Program-made: the position numbers and the translations under genes
NCBI RefSeq assembly: GCF_902859935.1
Contig: NZ_CADIKI010000001.1
Span: forward strand, 620,001 to 684,000
Length of the DNA: 64,000 bases
Origin: Paraburkholderia fynbosensis
GTDB taxonomy: Bacteria > Pseudomonadota > Gammaproteobacteria > Burkholderiales > Burkholderiaceae
Direction: 5' to 3'
Shown here: positions 45,198 through 54,451 of the stretch, one piece after another
Position numbering within the stretch: the first letter of the stretch is position 1
How the letters are laid out: each line of letters opens with the position of its first letter
The notes under the pieces: generated by a model
Databases searched by the model: none
What the model was told of the DNA's origin: nothing
The model's input: only the letters and a program-made list of their open reading frames with translations

Positions 45198-45659
45198 GGG
45201 GACGGCACCGGGCCTTGGGCAAAGGACCATTCTAACGGGTTGCGGGAAACGCGGATCGAGCGGGTCTGCGTAGGGTTCGGGAAGCCGCGGGCGGGTTTGC
45301 GGGCGTTCGGCGGCACCTCATGTGACGACCCTCCACCTGGAAGATTCGTGGCCTTCCAGTCACACGTGGGCGGCTATGAAGAGGCTTTGCGCCGTGGGTC
45401 GATGGCCGCCTGGCGGCCCTCGCCGGGCGGCGCTCCAGCAGATCCGTTGATGTCACATGGCGCTGGAGTGCCTGTTTTTCAAGCAAATAATTCTCTCCCG
45501 CCAGCCTGGTCGCCCGAAAAACGCGCGCGGATTCGTTACAATGCCAAGCTGCGCTCGCTTGCCGCTGTCCGCCGCCTGTCCGCGTTTTGCATCAGACGCT
45601 TCAGGTCGGGCCGTTCGCGCTCAGAGCCGCCCTCTTTTCACTACTGCTGCCCACCCATC
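45198..45659. other. 462-base divergent region between uvrB and the aminotransferase
   Basis: No supportable gene. A TACAAT hexamer at about 45537-45542 may be the -10 element for the aminotransferase. No LexA-type dyad was found for uvrB. Confidence 0.4.
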
Positions 45660-46859
45660 ATGTCTCTGTTCTCCGCCGTCGAACTTGCTCCCCGCGACCC
45701 GATTCTGGGCCTGAACGAAGCCTTCAACGCCGATACGCGTGCCACCAAGGTCAACCTTGGCGTGGGCGTGTACTTCAACGAAGAAGGCAAGATTCCGCTG
45801 CTGCGCGCCGTGCGCGAAGCCGAAAAAGCCCGCGTCGACGCGGCGCTGCCGCGCGGCTACCTGCCGATCGAAGGCATCGCGGTTTACGATGCGGCCGTGC
45901 AGAAGCTGCTGCTCGGCAACGACTCGTCGCTGATCGCGGCGGGCCGCGTCGTCACGGCGCAGGCACTGGGCGGCACGGGCGCGCTGAAGATCGGCGCGGA
46001 CTTCCTGAAGCGCGTGAACCGTGCAGCCAAGGTTGCAATCAGCGATCCGAGCTGGGAAAACCACCGTGCGCTGTTCGAAGGCGCAGGTTTCGAAGTCATG
46101 TCGTATCCGTACTATGACGCGCACACGCATGGCGTGAACTTCGAGGGCATGCTGAGCGCGCTGAACAGCTATGTCGCGGGCACCGTCGTCGTGCTGCACG
46201 CCTGCTGCCATAACCCGACCGGCGTCGACCTCACCGTCGATCAATGGAAGCAGGTGGTCGAAGTCGTGAAGGCGCGCAATCTGGTGCCGTTCCTCGACAT
46301 CGCCTACCAGGGTTTCGGCGACAACATCGAAGCGGACGCCGCAGCCGTGCGTCTGTTCGCGGCTTCGGAACTGAACGTGTTCGTGTCGTCGTCGTTCTCG
46401 AAGTCGTTCTCGCTGTACGGCGAGCGTATCGGCGCGCTGTCGATCATCACGGCAAGCAAGGAAGAGGCAGCACGCGTGCTGTCGCAACTGAAGCGCGTGA
46501 TCCGCACGAACTACTCGAACCCGCCGACGCACGGCGGCTCGGTGGTCGCGGCAGTGCTCGCCTCGCCCGAACTGCGCGCCACGTGGGAAACGGAACTGGC
46601 AGAGATGCGCGACCGTATTCGCGCGATGCGCAACGGTCTGGTCGAACGCCTGAAGGCAAGCGGCGTGGATCGCGACTTCAGCTTCGTGAACGCACAGCGC
46701 GGCATGTTCTCGTACTCGGGTCTGACGGCGCCGCAAGTGGACCGTCTGCGCGAAGAGTTCGGCATCTACGCGGTGAGCACGGGCCGCATCTGCGTGGCTG
46801 CGCTGAACACGCGCAATCTCGACGCGGTGGCCAGCGCGATTGCTCATGTGTTGAAGTAA
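45660..46859 (+). CDS. aromatic amino acid aminotransferase (TyrB/AspC fold type I)
   Basis: 399 residues, the usual length. PLP Lys is K248 in VSSSFSKSFSLYGERIGALS, with D213 and Y216 in LDIAYQGFGD and substrate Arg in VSTGRICVAALN. The FSLYGER context resembles TyrB more than AspC, so it may use both aromatic amino acids and aspartate. It begins at ATG 45660. An unusually long in-frame open frame extends upstream through uvrB but is antisense noise. Confidence 0.92.
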   Translation: MSLFSAVELAPRDPILGLNEAFNADTRATKVNLGVGVYFNEEGKIPLLRAVREAEKARVDAALPRGYLPIEGIAVYDAAVQKLLLGNDSSLIAAGRVVTAQALGGTGALKIGADFLKRVNRAAKVAISDPSWENHRALFEGAGFEVMSYPYYDAHTHGVNFEGMLSALNSYVAGTVVVLHACCHNPTGVDLTVDQWKQVVEVVKARNLVPFLDIAYQGFGDNIEADAAAVRLFAASELNVFVSSSFSKSFSLYGERIGALSIITASKEEAARVLSQLKRVIRTNYSNPPTHGGSVVAAVLASPELRATWETELAEMRDRIRAMRNGLVERLKASGVDRDFSFVNAQRGMFSYSGLTAPQVDRLREEFGIYAVSTGRICVAALNTRNLDAVASAIAHVLK

Positions 46860-46913
46860 AGTAAGCCGAAGCGCGCATCCTGGTCGCGCGCACACTGCTG
46901 GAACTGCTGAGAG

Positions 46914-46948
46914 AAACGGCGCCCTTTCTGAAAGGGCGCCGTTTTTTA
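46914..46948 (+). terminator. rho-independent terminator after the aminotransferase
   Basis: Fourteen-base stem AAACGGCGCCCTTT (46914-46927) with AAAGGGCGCCGTTT (46931-46944), loop CTG, and a T run. Confidence 0.9.
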
Positions 46949-46975
46949 TTGCCTGAACGTTTCGTTGTAGTCCTG

Positions 46976-48214
46976 TCAGCGCGAATCACGATGGATATCG
47001 TGCGTGACGAAACCCGCGTCGTTATCCGGCATGTCGAGCCAGTCGGGATGCTCGAGCGAATGGCGGATGTCGTCCAGACCGCTTTGCCAGTGCTCGCGCA
47101 TGGTCGAGAGGCCGAACTGAAAGTCCTTGTAGTGCCCCTCGTATTCCTTGTGCCGGTAGATGAGATGGATCACGTTGTAGCGCTTCGAGCACGCGAGGTC
47201 TTCGGCCAGCTTGCACCACGGGTCGTCACGCTGCTCGGACGGCACGCGCTCCAGCACCTCGCGCAGCACGTGCCGGAAACGCTGCGAGCGCTGCAGCATG
47301 TCGGTCACGAGACGCGTACGGCTCGAATACTGGATGTCTTTCATGCGCCCCTGAACATCCGTGAGGTTATCCGGCACCGGTCCGATCGCGCTCCACAGAT
47401 CGACCTGGAACGCGAGCGTGTCGCGACGCGGCGTGGTCTGGATCACTTCGTAGAGCGGCGTATTCGACATCAGGCCGCCGTCCCAGTAAAACTGGCCGTC
47501 GATTTCGACCGCCGCGAAGCCCGGCGGCAATGCGCCTGACGCCATGAAATGCTCGGGCCGCAGTGTGGTGTGCGTGTTGTCGAAGTACGCGAAGTTGCCC
47601 GTGCCGCAATTGACCGCGCCCACCGACACGCGCATTTCACGCGAATTGATCCGGTCGAAATCGCAGAGCGCCTCGAGTGTCGCCTTCAACGGTGCGGTGT
47701 CGTAGTAGCTGGCCGTTTGCGGCGGCCCGGACACCGTGGGCAACGGCGGCGGAAACCGCGGCACGAAAAAGCCCTTTTGCCCTTCGACAAGCGCGCCTAG
47801 CGCCTGGGTCGCCGTAAAGGCCTTGCGCACCGCGTCGCTCGAATTGAAGAGCGCATGCTCGATGAAAGCCGGCAATGGCGGCCCGAACGCCGGTTGGCAG
47901 ATAGTTTCCCAGAACTGCAACAGCCGCTCGACCCGCTTCTCCCGCGGATTGCCAGCAATGATGGCCGTATTCAACGCGCCAATCGAAATGCCCGCCAGCC
48001 AGTTGGGTTCGATGCCGGCCTCGTCAAGCCCCTGAAAGACACCTGCCTGATACGCGCCCAACGCGCCACCGCCCTGCAGCATCAGCGCGACGGTTTCGTA
48101 GTTGGGCAAATGGATGCTTCGGCCGGGGTGGGCTGCGGCGGCCGAACCGGCGCCGTCGCCCTCCCCGTCGCCGGGCGCACCCACGCGCGCCCGCTTGAGA
48201 TTGCGTTGCGCCAT
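46976..48214 (-). CDS. patatin-like phospholipase/esterase
   Basis: 412 residues. The patatin oxyanion motif is VALMLQGGGALGAYQAGVF, the nucleophile Ser is in LAGISIGALNTA (GxSxG) and the catalytic Asp is in FYWDGGLMSNTPLYEV (DGG). A C-terminal 90-residue extension is of the DUF3734 type. It starts ten bases behind the 3-hydroxybutyrate dehydrogenase stop, so they share an operon. Patatins of this branch occur in polyhydroxybutyrate-metabolising bacteria, and a role in PHB or lipid mobilisation is plausible. No signal peptide, so cytoplasmic. Confidence 0.9.
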   Translation of the reverse strand: MAQRNLKRARVGAPGDGEGDGAGSAAAAHPGRSIHLPNYETVALMLQGGGALGAYQAGVFQGLDEAGIEPNWLAGISIGALNTAIIAGNPREKRVERLLQFWETICQPAFGPPLPAFIEHALFNSSDAVRKAFTATQALGALVEGQKGFFVPRFPPPLPTVSGPPQTASYYDTAPLKATLEALCDFDRINSREMRVSVGAVNCGTGNFAYFDNTHTTLRPEHFMASGALPPGFAAVEIDGQFYWDGGLMSNTPLYEVIQTTPRRDTLAFQVDLWSAIGPVPDNLTDVQGRMKDIQYSSRTRLVTDMLQRSQRFRHVLREVLERVPSEQRDDPWCKLAEDLACSKRYNVIHLIYRHKEYEGHYKDFQFGLSTMREHWQSGLDDIRHSLEHPDWLDMPDNDAGFVTHDIHRDSR

Positions 48215-48224
48215 GGGCGCCTCC

Positions 48225-49022
48225 TTATTGCATATACCAGCCGTGGCTCACAATAAAGGACTGGCCGGTCAGCGCCGCCGTCGGGAAGGTGGACAGGAAC
48301 AGCACTGTCTGCGCGACGTCTTCCACCGTGGTGAAGACGCCGTCGACCGTGCCGCCCAGCATCACGCGCTTGACGACTTCTTCCTCGCTGATGCCGAGTT
48401 CCTTGGACTGCTCGGGAATCTGCTTGTCGACGAGCGGCGTGCGCACGAAACCCGGACACACCACGTGCGAGCGCACATTGTGCTTCGCGCCTTCCTTGGC
48501 CAGCACGCGCGCGAGCCCCAGCAGCGCATGCTTGGCCGTCACATAGGCGGACTTCAGCGGCGACGCTTCATGCGAGTGGACCGAACCCATGTAGATCACG
48601 ATGCCGCCGCGATCGTCCTTGTACATGTGTTTGAGCGCGGCCTTCGTGGTAAGGAAGGCGCCGTCCACGTGAATCGCCTGCATCTTCTTCCAGTCCGAGA
48701 ACGAATAGTTTTCGATCGGATTGACGATCTGAATGCCGGCGTTGGAAATGAGAATGTCGATCGAGCCGAGTTCCGCCGCGATCTTGTCGATGCCCTGATT
48801 GACGGCCTCCTCGCTCGTGACGTCCATCGCCACGCCGATTGCCTTACCACCGCCTTTCGTGATTTCTTCCGCGACGGCGTTTGCGCCATCCTGGTTCAGG
48901 TCGGCGATCGCGACCGCCGCGCCCGCCGCGGAAAGAGTCAGCGCGATCTGCTTGCCGATGCCGCTTGCCGCGCCGGTAACCACGGCGACCTTGCCGTTCA
49001 GATTCGTGTTCAGAGACGACAT
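48225..49022 (-). CDS. bdhA: 3-hydroxybutyrate dehydrogenase
   Basis: 265 residues, an SDR. Cofactor motif [19 protein letters not shown] motif in [14 protein letters not shown], catalytic Ser in [15 protein letters not shown], and [11 protein letters not shown] for Yxxx[21 protein letters not shown] is typical of D-3-hydroxybutyrate dehydrogenases. It oxidises 3-hydroxybutyrate to acetoacetate with NAD, the last step of PHB breakdown. Start ATG 49022 has GGAGG upstream. It forms an operon with the patatin gene. Confidence 0.93.
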   Translation of the reverse strand: MSSLNTNLNGKVAVVTGAASGIGKQIALTLSAAGAAVAIADLNQDGANAVAEEITKGGGKAIGVAMDVTSEEAVNQGIDKIAAELGSIDILISNAGIQIVNPIENYSFSDWKKMQAIHVDGAFLTTKAALKHMYKDDRGGIVIYMGSVHSHEASPLKSAYVTAKHALLGLARVLAKEGAKHNVRSHVVCPGFVRTPLVDKQIPEQSKELGISEEEVVKRVMLGGTVDGVFTTVEDVAQTVLFLSTFPTAALTGQSFIVSHGWYMQ

Positions 49023-49245
49023 CCAGAACCTCCATGCAGTTGATGAGCAATGAGACCACAAGCCGCAAGCGGCGTGCAGTCAGCCGAACGACATAGGCCG
49101 TTCGGCCGAATGCTGCATTGCGGCCAACGCTGCTATTGTGCATGAACCCTGTGAACTCCATAGGTAAAACGCACATCGCGCTGTATCTCTTTAAACTGGA
49201 TGTTTTCGGCGCAATTCCGGCAGCATCATCCACGAGGAGGCATGC

Positions 49246-50217
49246 ATGAATTATCGACGTCTGGGCCGCTCCGGCCTGCAAGTCAGCGAACTGTCCATCG
49301 GCTCATGGGTCACTTACGGCAACCAGGTGGATCATCGCGCGGCGCGCGAATCGCTGGCGGCCGCGCGCGACGCCGGAGTCAACTTCTTCGATAACGCCGA
49401 GGTCTACGCGGGCGGCCAATCCGAGGAAATCATGGGCCAGGCGCTGAAGGAACTGGCATGGCCGCGCGTGAGCTACGTGGTGTCCACGAAATTCTTCTGG
49501 GGGCTCACGGAAGCACCGAACCAATACCACACGCTGAACCGTAAATATCTGCTGAACGCGGTCGACGCGTCGCTCAAGCGTCTGCAACTCGACTATGTGG
49601 ATCTGGTGTTCTGCCATCGCCCCGATCCGAACACGCCCATAGAGGAAACCGTCTGGGCGATGAGCGACATGATCACGCGCGGCAAGGCGCTGTACTGGGG
49701 CACCTCCGAATGGAGCGCCGACGAGATCCGCGCCGCTTACGAGATTGCGGAGCGGCACCATCTGCACAAGCCGGTCATGGAGCAGCCGCAGTACAACCTG
49801 TTCCACCGCAAACGCGTCGAGCAGGAGTACAAGCGGCTTTACGAGGATATCGGCCTCGGCCTGACCACCTGGAGCCCGCTCGCGTCCGGCCTGCTCACCG
49901 GCAAGTACCGCGACGGCGTCCCGGCGGATAGCCGCGCGCAGCTGCAAGGCTACGACTGGCTGCGCAAACAGGTCACCGACGCGGGCAAGAACTCCGTGGT
50001 CGGCAAACTCGGCGCGGTGGCCGATGAGTTGGACTGCACGATCGGACAACTCGCGATTGCCTGGATTCTGAAGAATCCGAACGTCAGCACGGTAATCACG
50101 GGCGCGTCGCGGGTCGAACAGATCGGCGAGAACATGAAGTCCGCCGAGGTGGCCACGCGAATCACGCCGGAAATCAGGCAGCGGATCGAGGAAATCGTCG
50201 GCGACGCCTACGACTGA
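49246..50217 (+). CDS. aldo/keto reductase (KCNAB-like)
   Basis: 323 residues, starting [20 protein letters not shown] with GGAGG before the ATG. AKR tetrad: Asp and Tyr in [19 protein letters not shown], Lys in VVSTKFFWG, and His in [12 protein letters not shown]. The sequence resembles the voltage-gated potassium channel beta-subunit branch, with [20 protein letters not shown] at the NADP site. A potassium-channel partner is not seen, so it is probably a stand-alone reductase. Confidence 0.9.
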   Translation: MNYRRLGRSGLQVSELSIGSWVTYGNQVDHRAARESLAAARDAGVNFFDNAEVYAGGQSEEIMGQALKELAWPRVSYVVSTKFFWGLTEAPNQYHTLNRKYLLNAVDASLKRLQLDYVDLVFCHRPDPNTPIEETVWAMSDMITRGKALYWGTSEWSADEIRAAYEIAERHHLHKPVMEQPQYNLFHRKRVEQEYKRLYEDIGLGLTTWSPLASGLLTGKYRDGVPADSRAQLQGYDWLRKQVTDAGKNSVVGKLGAVADELDCTIGQLAIAWILKNPNVSTVITGASRVEQIGENMKSAEVATRITPEIRQRIEEIVGDAYD

Positions 50218-50299
50218 ACGGATTCTCGTCGAAGCGCGTGACATGGCCCGGCGGCAGCGGGGCCATGCCACGCGGAACTTACCCGACCCGCAGCGCGGC

Positions 50300-50318
50300 G
50301 TCGCGTACAATACGCGAC
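50300..50318. promoter_or_regulatory. perfect palindrome around a TACAAT -10 hexamer upstream of rlmJ
   Basis: GTCGCGTA-CAA-TACGCGAC is a perfect dyad that contains TACAAT, 104 bases before rlmJ. It could be a promoter with an operator or a hairpin. Confidence 0.4.
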
Positions 50319-50421
50319 CGCCCTGCACACCGGCGCCGTTTGTCCGCTGTGCCGCCGCATTGCACCGCGCACCGCCGAATCCGCCCTCGACCGGCATGCC
50401 CTCTTTCAGCGTTTCCTCATC

Positions 50422-51267
50422 ATGCTCAGCTACCGCCACGCCTTTCATGCAGGCAATCACGCCGACGTTCTGAAACATGCCGTCGTGTTGCAGCTATTGC
50501 GCTACCTCGGCCAGAAGGATAAAGCCTACTGGTATATCGACACGCATGCGGGCGCCGGTGTCTATTCGCTGAAGGAAGGCTACGCGACCAAGACCGGCGA
50601 ATTCCAGACCGGCATCGCCAGGCTCTGGGAGCGCAACGATCTGCCGCCGCTCTTCGCCGACTACGTCGAAGAAGTCAGCGCGCTCAATCCTGATGGGCAG
50701 TTGCGCTTCTATCCGGGCTCGCCGTATATCGCGTGGCGGCAGTTGCGCGAACAGGACCGCATGCGTCTGTTCGAACTTCACACCACCGAAATCGACGTGC
50801 TGCGCCACAATTTCCGCGATGCGGGCCGCCGGGCGATGCTCTACGCGGGCGACGGCTTCGACGGCATTCTCGCGTTGCTGCCACCGGCGCCGCGCCGCGC
50901 GCTGGTGCTGCTCGATCCGTCGTACGAGGACAAGCGCGACTACACGCGCACGCTGCGCTGTGTCGAAGAGAGCCTGAAGCGCTTTCCGACCGGCACCTAT
51001 GCGCTCTGGTATCCGCAGGTAAGGCGCCCGGAATCGCAGCGCTTTCCCGATCAGTTGAAGAAGCTGCAGGAGCGCAACTGGCTCCACGTCAGCCTGACGG
51101 TCAGCAATCCGCCCGAGGACGGCTTTGGACTTTTCGGCAGCGGCATGTTCATTCTGAACCCGCCGTATACGCTGGCGAAAATGCTGAAGGACCAGATGCC
51201 CTGGCTCGTCAAGGCGCTCGGCGAGGACAAGGCTGCCGGGTTCAAGGTCGAGTATCGCGGCGACTGA
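50422..51267 (+). CDS. rlmJ: 23S rRNA (adenine-2030-N6)-methyltransferase RlmJ
   Basis: 281 residues. The start MLSYRHAFHAGNHADVLKHA is the RlmJ signature. SAM-binding DTHAGAGVYSL is present, and the catalytic N6-methyltransferase motif appears as LVLLDPSYEDKRDY (DPxY-type). It methylates A2030 of 23S rRNA and may have a link to use of external DNA in E. coli (YhiR). No strong Shine-Dalgarno precedes ATG 50422. Confidence 0.94.
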   Translation: MLSYRHAFHAGNHADVLKHAVVLQLLRYLGQKDKAYWYIDTHAGAGVYSLKEGYATKTGEFQTGIARLWERNDLPPLFADYVEEVSALNPDGQLRFYPGSPYIAWRQLREQDRMRLFELHTTEIDVLRHNFRDAGRRAMLYAGDGFDGILALLPPAPRRALVLLDPSYEDKRDYTRTLRCVEESLKRFPTGTYALWYPQVRRPESQRFPDQLKKLQERNWLHVSLTVSNPPEDGFGLFGSGMFILNPPYTLAKMLKDQMPWLVKALGEDKAAGFKVEYRGD

Positions 51268-51319
51268 GGTTTGTCGCGCACGGCCTCAGGGCGACCGGCA
51301 CGCGCATCCCGATTCGTAC

Positions 51320-52360
51320 TTACTTCAATTGTGCCGCTGCCTTACGCGCGAAGTCGTTCGTATAGGTAGCGCTCAGATCGATCTTCTTCGGATCCAGCCG
51401 GACGTCGAACGACGCCAGCGCGCGCAGCGAGGTCGCCGGGCCGTCGGCCGGCATCAAGCCATCCGGCGAATACGCGTCGCGCACATTGTGAAAGGCTTCG
51501 ACATATAGCGCCGGGTCGTTGAGCAGATAAGCCGGCGGCACCATCTTCAGCAGATCGGCGTCGCTCGCGGTCTGCAGCCAGTGGTTTGCTCGCACGATCG
51601 CGTTGGTAAGCGCCTGGATCGTCTTCGGATTCTTCTGGATGAAACTCTCCGATGCATAGAGCGTGGCCGCGGGCATCGTTCCGCCGAACACCTCTTGCGT
51701 ACCCTTCACGGTGCGCGTATCGACCAGCACCTTGATCGCCCCGCTACGCGTCAGCTTGGTCATCATCGGATCGACGTTCGAGAGCGCGTCGATCTGGCCG
51801 CCGCTGACCGCAGCCAGCACCGTGGCGCCGCTGCCCACTCCGATCGCTGAAATTTCACTGCGTTGCACGCCGGCTTTGCGCAACGCCACGGTCAGCACGA
51901 GATCCGTCGATGAACCCGGCGCGCTCACGCCGACTTTCGCGCCCTTGAAGTCCGCCAGCGACTTGAGCTGATTAGCCTTCGACTTCACCACCGCGACGAC
52001 GATCTGCGGGGCGCGGCCCATCAGCACGAACGCCCGGTAGTGCTGTCCCTTGGCCTGCATGAACAGCGTGTGCTCGAACGCCCCGGCGCCCACGTCGGCG
52101 CTGCCGCCCACCACCGCCTCCAGTGCTTTCGATCCACCCGCGAAATCCTCGAGCACGACATCGAGGCCTTCGTCCTTGAAGTACCCCAACTGACGTGCGG
52201 CAAGCACCGGCAAATAGTAAAGGCCGGGCAAACCGCCGACGGCCATGGTCAGCGCGGGCATTTCAGGCGTGTCTTTGGCGAGCGCGACGCCCGGCGGCAC
52301 GGCAAGCGCGAGCAATGTCACGCAGGCGCTCGCGCCACGGCGGAACCAGTGAGTGGTCAT
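51320..52360 (-). CDS. NitT/TauT-type ABC transporter substrate-binding protein
   Basis: 346 residues with a signal peptide (ASACVTLLALAVPPGVALAK). The domain begins ALTMAVGGLPGLYYLPVLAA with ARQLGYFKDEGLDVV, and includes GGSADVGAGAFEHT and VGVSAPGSSTDLVLTVALRK, typical of SsuA/TauA/NMT1-type binding proteins for sulfonates, nitrate or thiamine precursors. GGAGA precedes ATG 52360. No permease or ATPase gene is adjacent, so it is an orphan. Confidence 0.88.
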   Translation of the reverse strand: MTTHWFRRGASACVTLLALAVPPGVALAKDTPEMPALTMAVGGLPGLYYLPVLAARQLGYFKDEGLDVVLEDFAGGSKALEAVVGGSADVGAGAFEHTLFMQAKGQHYRAFVLMGRAPQIVVAVVKSKANQLKSLADFKGAKVGVSAPGSSTDLVLTVALRKAGVQRSEISAIGVGSGATVLAAVSGGQIDALSNVDPMMTKLTRSGAIKVLVDTRTVKGTQEVFGGTMPAATLYASESFIQKNPKTIQALTNAIVRANHWLQTASDADLLKMVPPAYLLNDPALYVEAFHNVRDAYSPDGLMPADGPATSLRALASFDVRLDPKKIDLSATYTNDFARKAAAQLK

Positions 52361-52633
52361 TTGATGTCTCCTCGTTCTGTTGCGTTCAAAGCAGGGACGC
52401 TGCGCGATAAACATCGCCAGGGCCGCGGCCAGACTGCGAAACGATTGTCGTCGGACCGTGTAGCGCACGCCATGCGCCCAAACCCCAATGCCGCGCCGCA
52501 CGCCAATCGCCGCGCATGCGCCCCGGCGAGCCTGGAAGGCGTGGATGCGCGAGAGCCCGGCAAAGCGTTTACCGGGCATAAAAACATCAACGGGATGAGA
52601 CGCAAGCGCAGGAAGAAAACGCGCCGAAGACGC

Positions 52634-52975
52634 CTATTGCGGACGCGGCACCGGACGAGGCAGCGGCGGCCGCGAGCCGCCGCCCGCAGGCAATTGAATA
52701 TACGGCGCCACGATGATCGGTGTCGACGGGTCCGGCGGCGCCAATTCGGCCGGCGTGGCCATTGGCTGCGCGCCAACGATCGGCTGCCACGATGCCGGTC
52801 CGGTGCGCATCACTGTGCCGCTCTGCCCGTCGTTGATGCCGCCCTGCGAGTCGAGGATGACGGGCCCGCGCGCGCTGTCCGGCGTGGCGAATGCATTCGA
52901 CACGGCGCAAATCGTCGTCAGTAAAGCCGCGGCGGCTACGGGCAGGATGGACTGAAGCGAGCGGATAGAAGACAT
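52634..52975 (-). CDS. hypothetical secreted protein
   Basis: 113 residues with a clear signal peptide (ILPVAAAALLTTICAVSNAF, cleavage after ATP or AFA). The mature protein is short, Pro/Gly-rich at the end (GGGSRPPLPRPVPRPQ) and has no recognised domain. No strong Shine-Dalgarno is seen. Codon use resembles its neighbours. It lies behind the NitT/TauT gene in orientation but is separated by 273 bases. Confidence 0.68.
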   Translation of the reverse strand: MSSIRSLQSILPVAAAALLTTICAVSNAFATPDSARGPVILDSQGGINDGQSGTVMRTGPASWQPIVGAQPMATPAELAPPDPSTPIIVAPYIQLPAGGGSRPPLPRPVPRPQ

Positions 52976-53121
52976 GGGCGGACCGGTTTGGTTTGAGAAT
53001 GCCGGATTGCGCGGAGAACGCTTTACCTTACCTCGGTGGCAGTCGTGAAGCTAGTTGTTAATCGCCACGCGTAGTGCGCAAACGCCTGCCGCGAGGAAAT
53101 TCTCGGGCCCAGATGTGACAA

Positions 53122-53145
53122 AGCCCCGAATGGACGGGGCTCAAC
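53122..53145 (-). terminator. hairpin behind the DUF3563 gene
   Basis: Stem AGCCCCG (53122-53128) and CGGGGCT (53135-53141) followed on the minus strand by TTTGT. It is a moderate terminator for the gene ending at 53205. Confidence 0.55.
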
Positions 53146-53204
53146 GCTGTGCTGCAATCGCCGCGCAATGTGCGCCGGCGGGTCCAACTCGAAGCGGATG
53201 AAAC

Positions 53205-53351
53205 TTACAGCGAATAGCCGCTGGTTTCGAGCGAACGGATACGCTGTTCGAGCTGAACGATGTCCGACGATGATGCCAAGTAGGCTTCGCGACGGTTGCG
53301 TTCGGCGGTTTCAAACCAGGTGCTCAGCTTTTCAAGGATGTATGCAAACAT
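53205..53351 (-). CDS. DUF3563 family small protein
   Basis: 48 residues: MFAYILEKLSTWFETAERNR, then REAYLASSSDIVQLEQRIRS, ending LETSGYSL. This is the DUF3563 pattern common in Burkholderiaceae, an amphipathic helix followed by a coil with a Glu/Arg-rich part. GGAGC lies nine bases before ATG 53351. A TATAAT on the minus strand at 53427-53432 may be its -10 element. The function is unknown. Confidence 0.85.
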   Translation of the reverse strand: MFAYILEKLSTWFETAERNRREAYLASSSDIVQLEQRIRSLETSGYSL

Positions 53352-53580
53352 GATGTGCTCCAAGGATCAGATTGAATCCCCGGTGAAGTTGGACATCAGG
53401 GATTTCCCGTAAAAGGGTTAACCCGAATTATAGCGCGATGGTGCAACCGCGCTAGTGAAATGCCCGCATGACGTGCATTCCGTTTTGGAATGGTGCACGC
53501 TTGCGGTGCGGCTAAACGGTTGATTTAATTTGATTCTGCGCAAATCTCGAATTAGATTGGATGTTGCCCCAAATTTTAAA

Positions 53581-53639
53581 GCACCGTCGTGGTGCAAGTT
53601 GCCCCCGGTTGCAATAATTTTGCGCCCGGGGGTTGCACC
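53581..53639. promoter_or_regulatory. nested dyads in the intergenic region behind cueR
   Basis: GCACC-GTCGT-GGTGC (53581-53595) is a perfect short dyad. The GGTGCAA part also pairs with TTGCACC at 53633-53639 around a CCCCCGG/CCGGGGG stem (53602-53608 and 53626-53632). The two folds are mutually exclusive. The short dyad resembles the TGCACC-N5-GGTGCA NtrC site. Its use is unknown. Confidence 0.4.
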
Positions 53640-53655
53640 GCCTGCAGCAACCGCC

Positions 53656-54078
53656 TTAGATCGGGTGACATCCCTTCCCCGCCATCAGATCGGTATCGGC
53701 AAGGCGTTCGATGATGGGACAGTCGGGCCGTTCGTCGCCGTGGCAATGGTCGGCGAGATGCGCGAGGGTGTCTCGCATATCGGTGAGTTCGGCGATCCGA
53801 CGGTCGAGTTCCGCGACGTGCTCCAGCGCGATCTGCTTCACTTCGGCGCTGGCGCGCGAGCGATCGTGCCACAGCGCCAGCAGCCGGCGAATGTCTTCAA
53901 CCAGAAAGCCGAGGCGCCGCGCCTGGCGGATGAAGCGCAGCGAATGAACTTCCTGCGGACCATATACGCGATAACCGGCGCTCGTGCGCGACTTCGCCGT
54001 GAGCAAGCCCACGCTTTCGTAATAGCGGATCATCTTCGCCGTGACACCCGACGTGCGGGCCGCTTCACCGATATTCAT
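53656..54078 (-). CDS. cueR: MerR-family copper-responsive regulator CueR
   Basis: 140 residues. N-terminal MerR HTH: MNIGEAARTSGVTAKMIRYY, then ESVGLLTAKSRTSAGYRVYG, then the dimerisation helix. The metal-binding loop HCHGDERPDCPIIERLA gives Cys-x7-Cys, the CueR copper signature. It diverges from copZ across a 21-base palindrome and should activate it when Cu(I) binds. Start ATG 54078; the longer frame to 54345 crosses the operator. Confidence 0.9.
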   Translation of the reverse strand: MNIGEAARTSGVTAKMIRYYESVGLLTAKSRTSAGYRVYGPQEVHSLRFIRQARRLGFLVEDIRRLLALWHDRSRASAEVKQIALEHVAELDRRIAELTDMRDTLAHLADHCHGDERPDCPIIERLADTDLMAGKGCHPI

Positions 54079-54111
54079 GACCGTTTTCTCCAGGGTATGA
54101 GTCGATCGTAC

Positions 54112-54132
54112 ACCTTCCCATAATGGGAAGGT
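54112..54132. promoter_or_regulatory. CueR-type operator between cueR and copZ
   Basis: An inverted repeat with arms ACCTTCCC and GGGAAGGT separated by ATAAT, the same shape as CueR operators. It lies 73 bases before copZ and 34 before cueR. CueR-bound DNA distortion of a long spacer promoter is the expected mechanism. Confidence 0.85.
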
Positions 54133-54204
54133 CCAGCCACTCGAGTACGAATCGGCAGGCATAATCCAGTTACTCCTATTCTGATTTTTCCCGAGGCAAT
54201 CCCG

Positions 54205-54438
54205 ATGACAATCGAATTCAAGGTAGAGGGCATGAGCTGCCAGCACTGCGTCACGGCGGTCACGAACGCCATTCGTGCACACGATGCAGCCGCGCAAGTT
54301 CAGGTGGATCTGGCGTCCGGCCGCGTGGTGGTCGACTCGGCGCAACCGGTCGACGCGATGAAGGCGGCCATCGACGAAGCCGGCTACACGGTCACCGCCG
54401 TCTCGAACGTGACGGCAACCGGCGGCGCAGCCCGCTAG
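54205..54438 (+). CDS. copZ: CopZ-type copper chaperone (heavy-metal-associated domain)
   Basis: 77 residues. Metal-binding GMSCQHC sits at residues 9-15 in FKVEGMSCQHCVTAVTNAI. It would shuttle Cu(I) to a P-type ATPase or buffer it. Divergent from cueR across the operator. No CopA ATPase gene follows; an RmlD-like gene starts 13 bases downstream. Confidence 0.92.
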   Translation: MTIEFKVEGMSCQHCVTAVTNAIRAHDAAAQVQVDLASGRVVVDSAQPVDAMKAAIDEAGYTVTAVSNVTATGGAAR

Positions 54439-54451
54439 GCGGATTCACAGC

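Noticed and set aside
42972..45659. Very long plus-strand open frame running antisense to uvrB into the aminotransferase
   Set aside because: The translated part before 45660 has no domain and mirrors the third-codon GC bias of uvrB; the aminotransferase has its own clear start.
45198..45659. Expected LexA box upstream of uvrB
   Set aside because: No CTGT-N8-ACAG-like dyad found by eye in this region.
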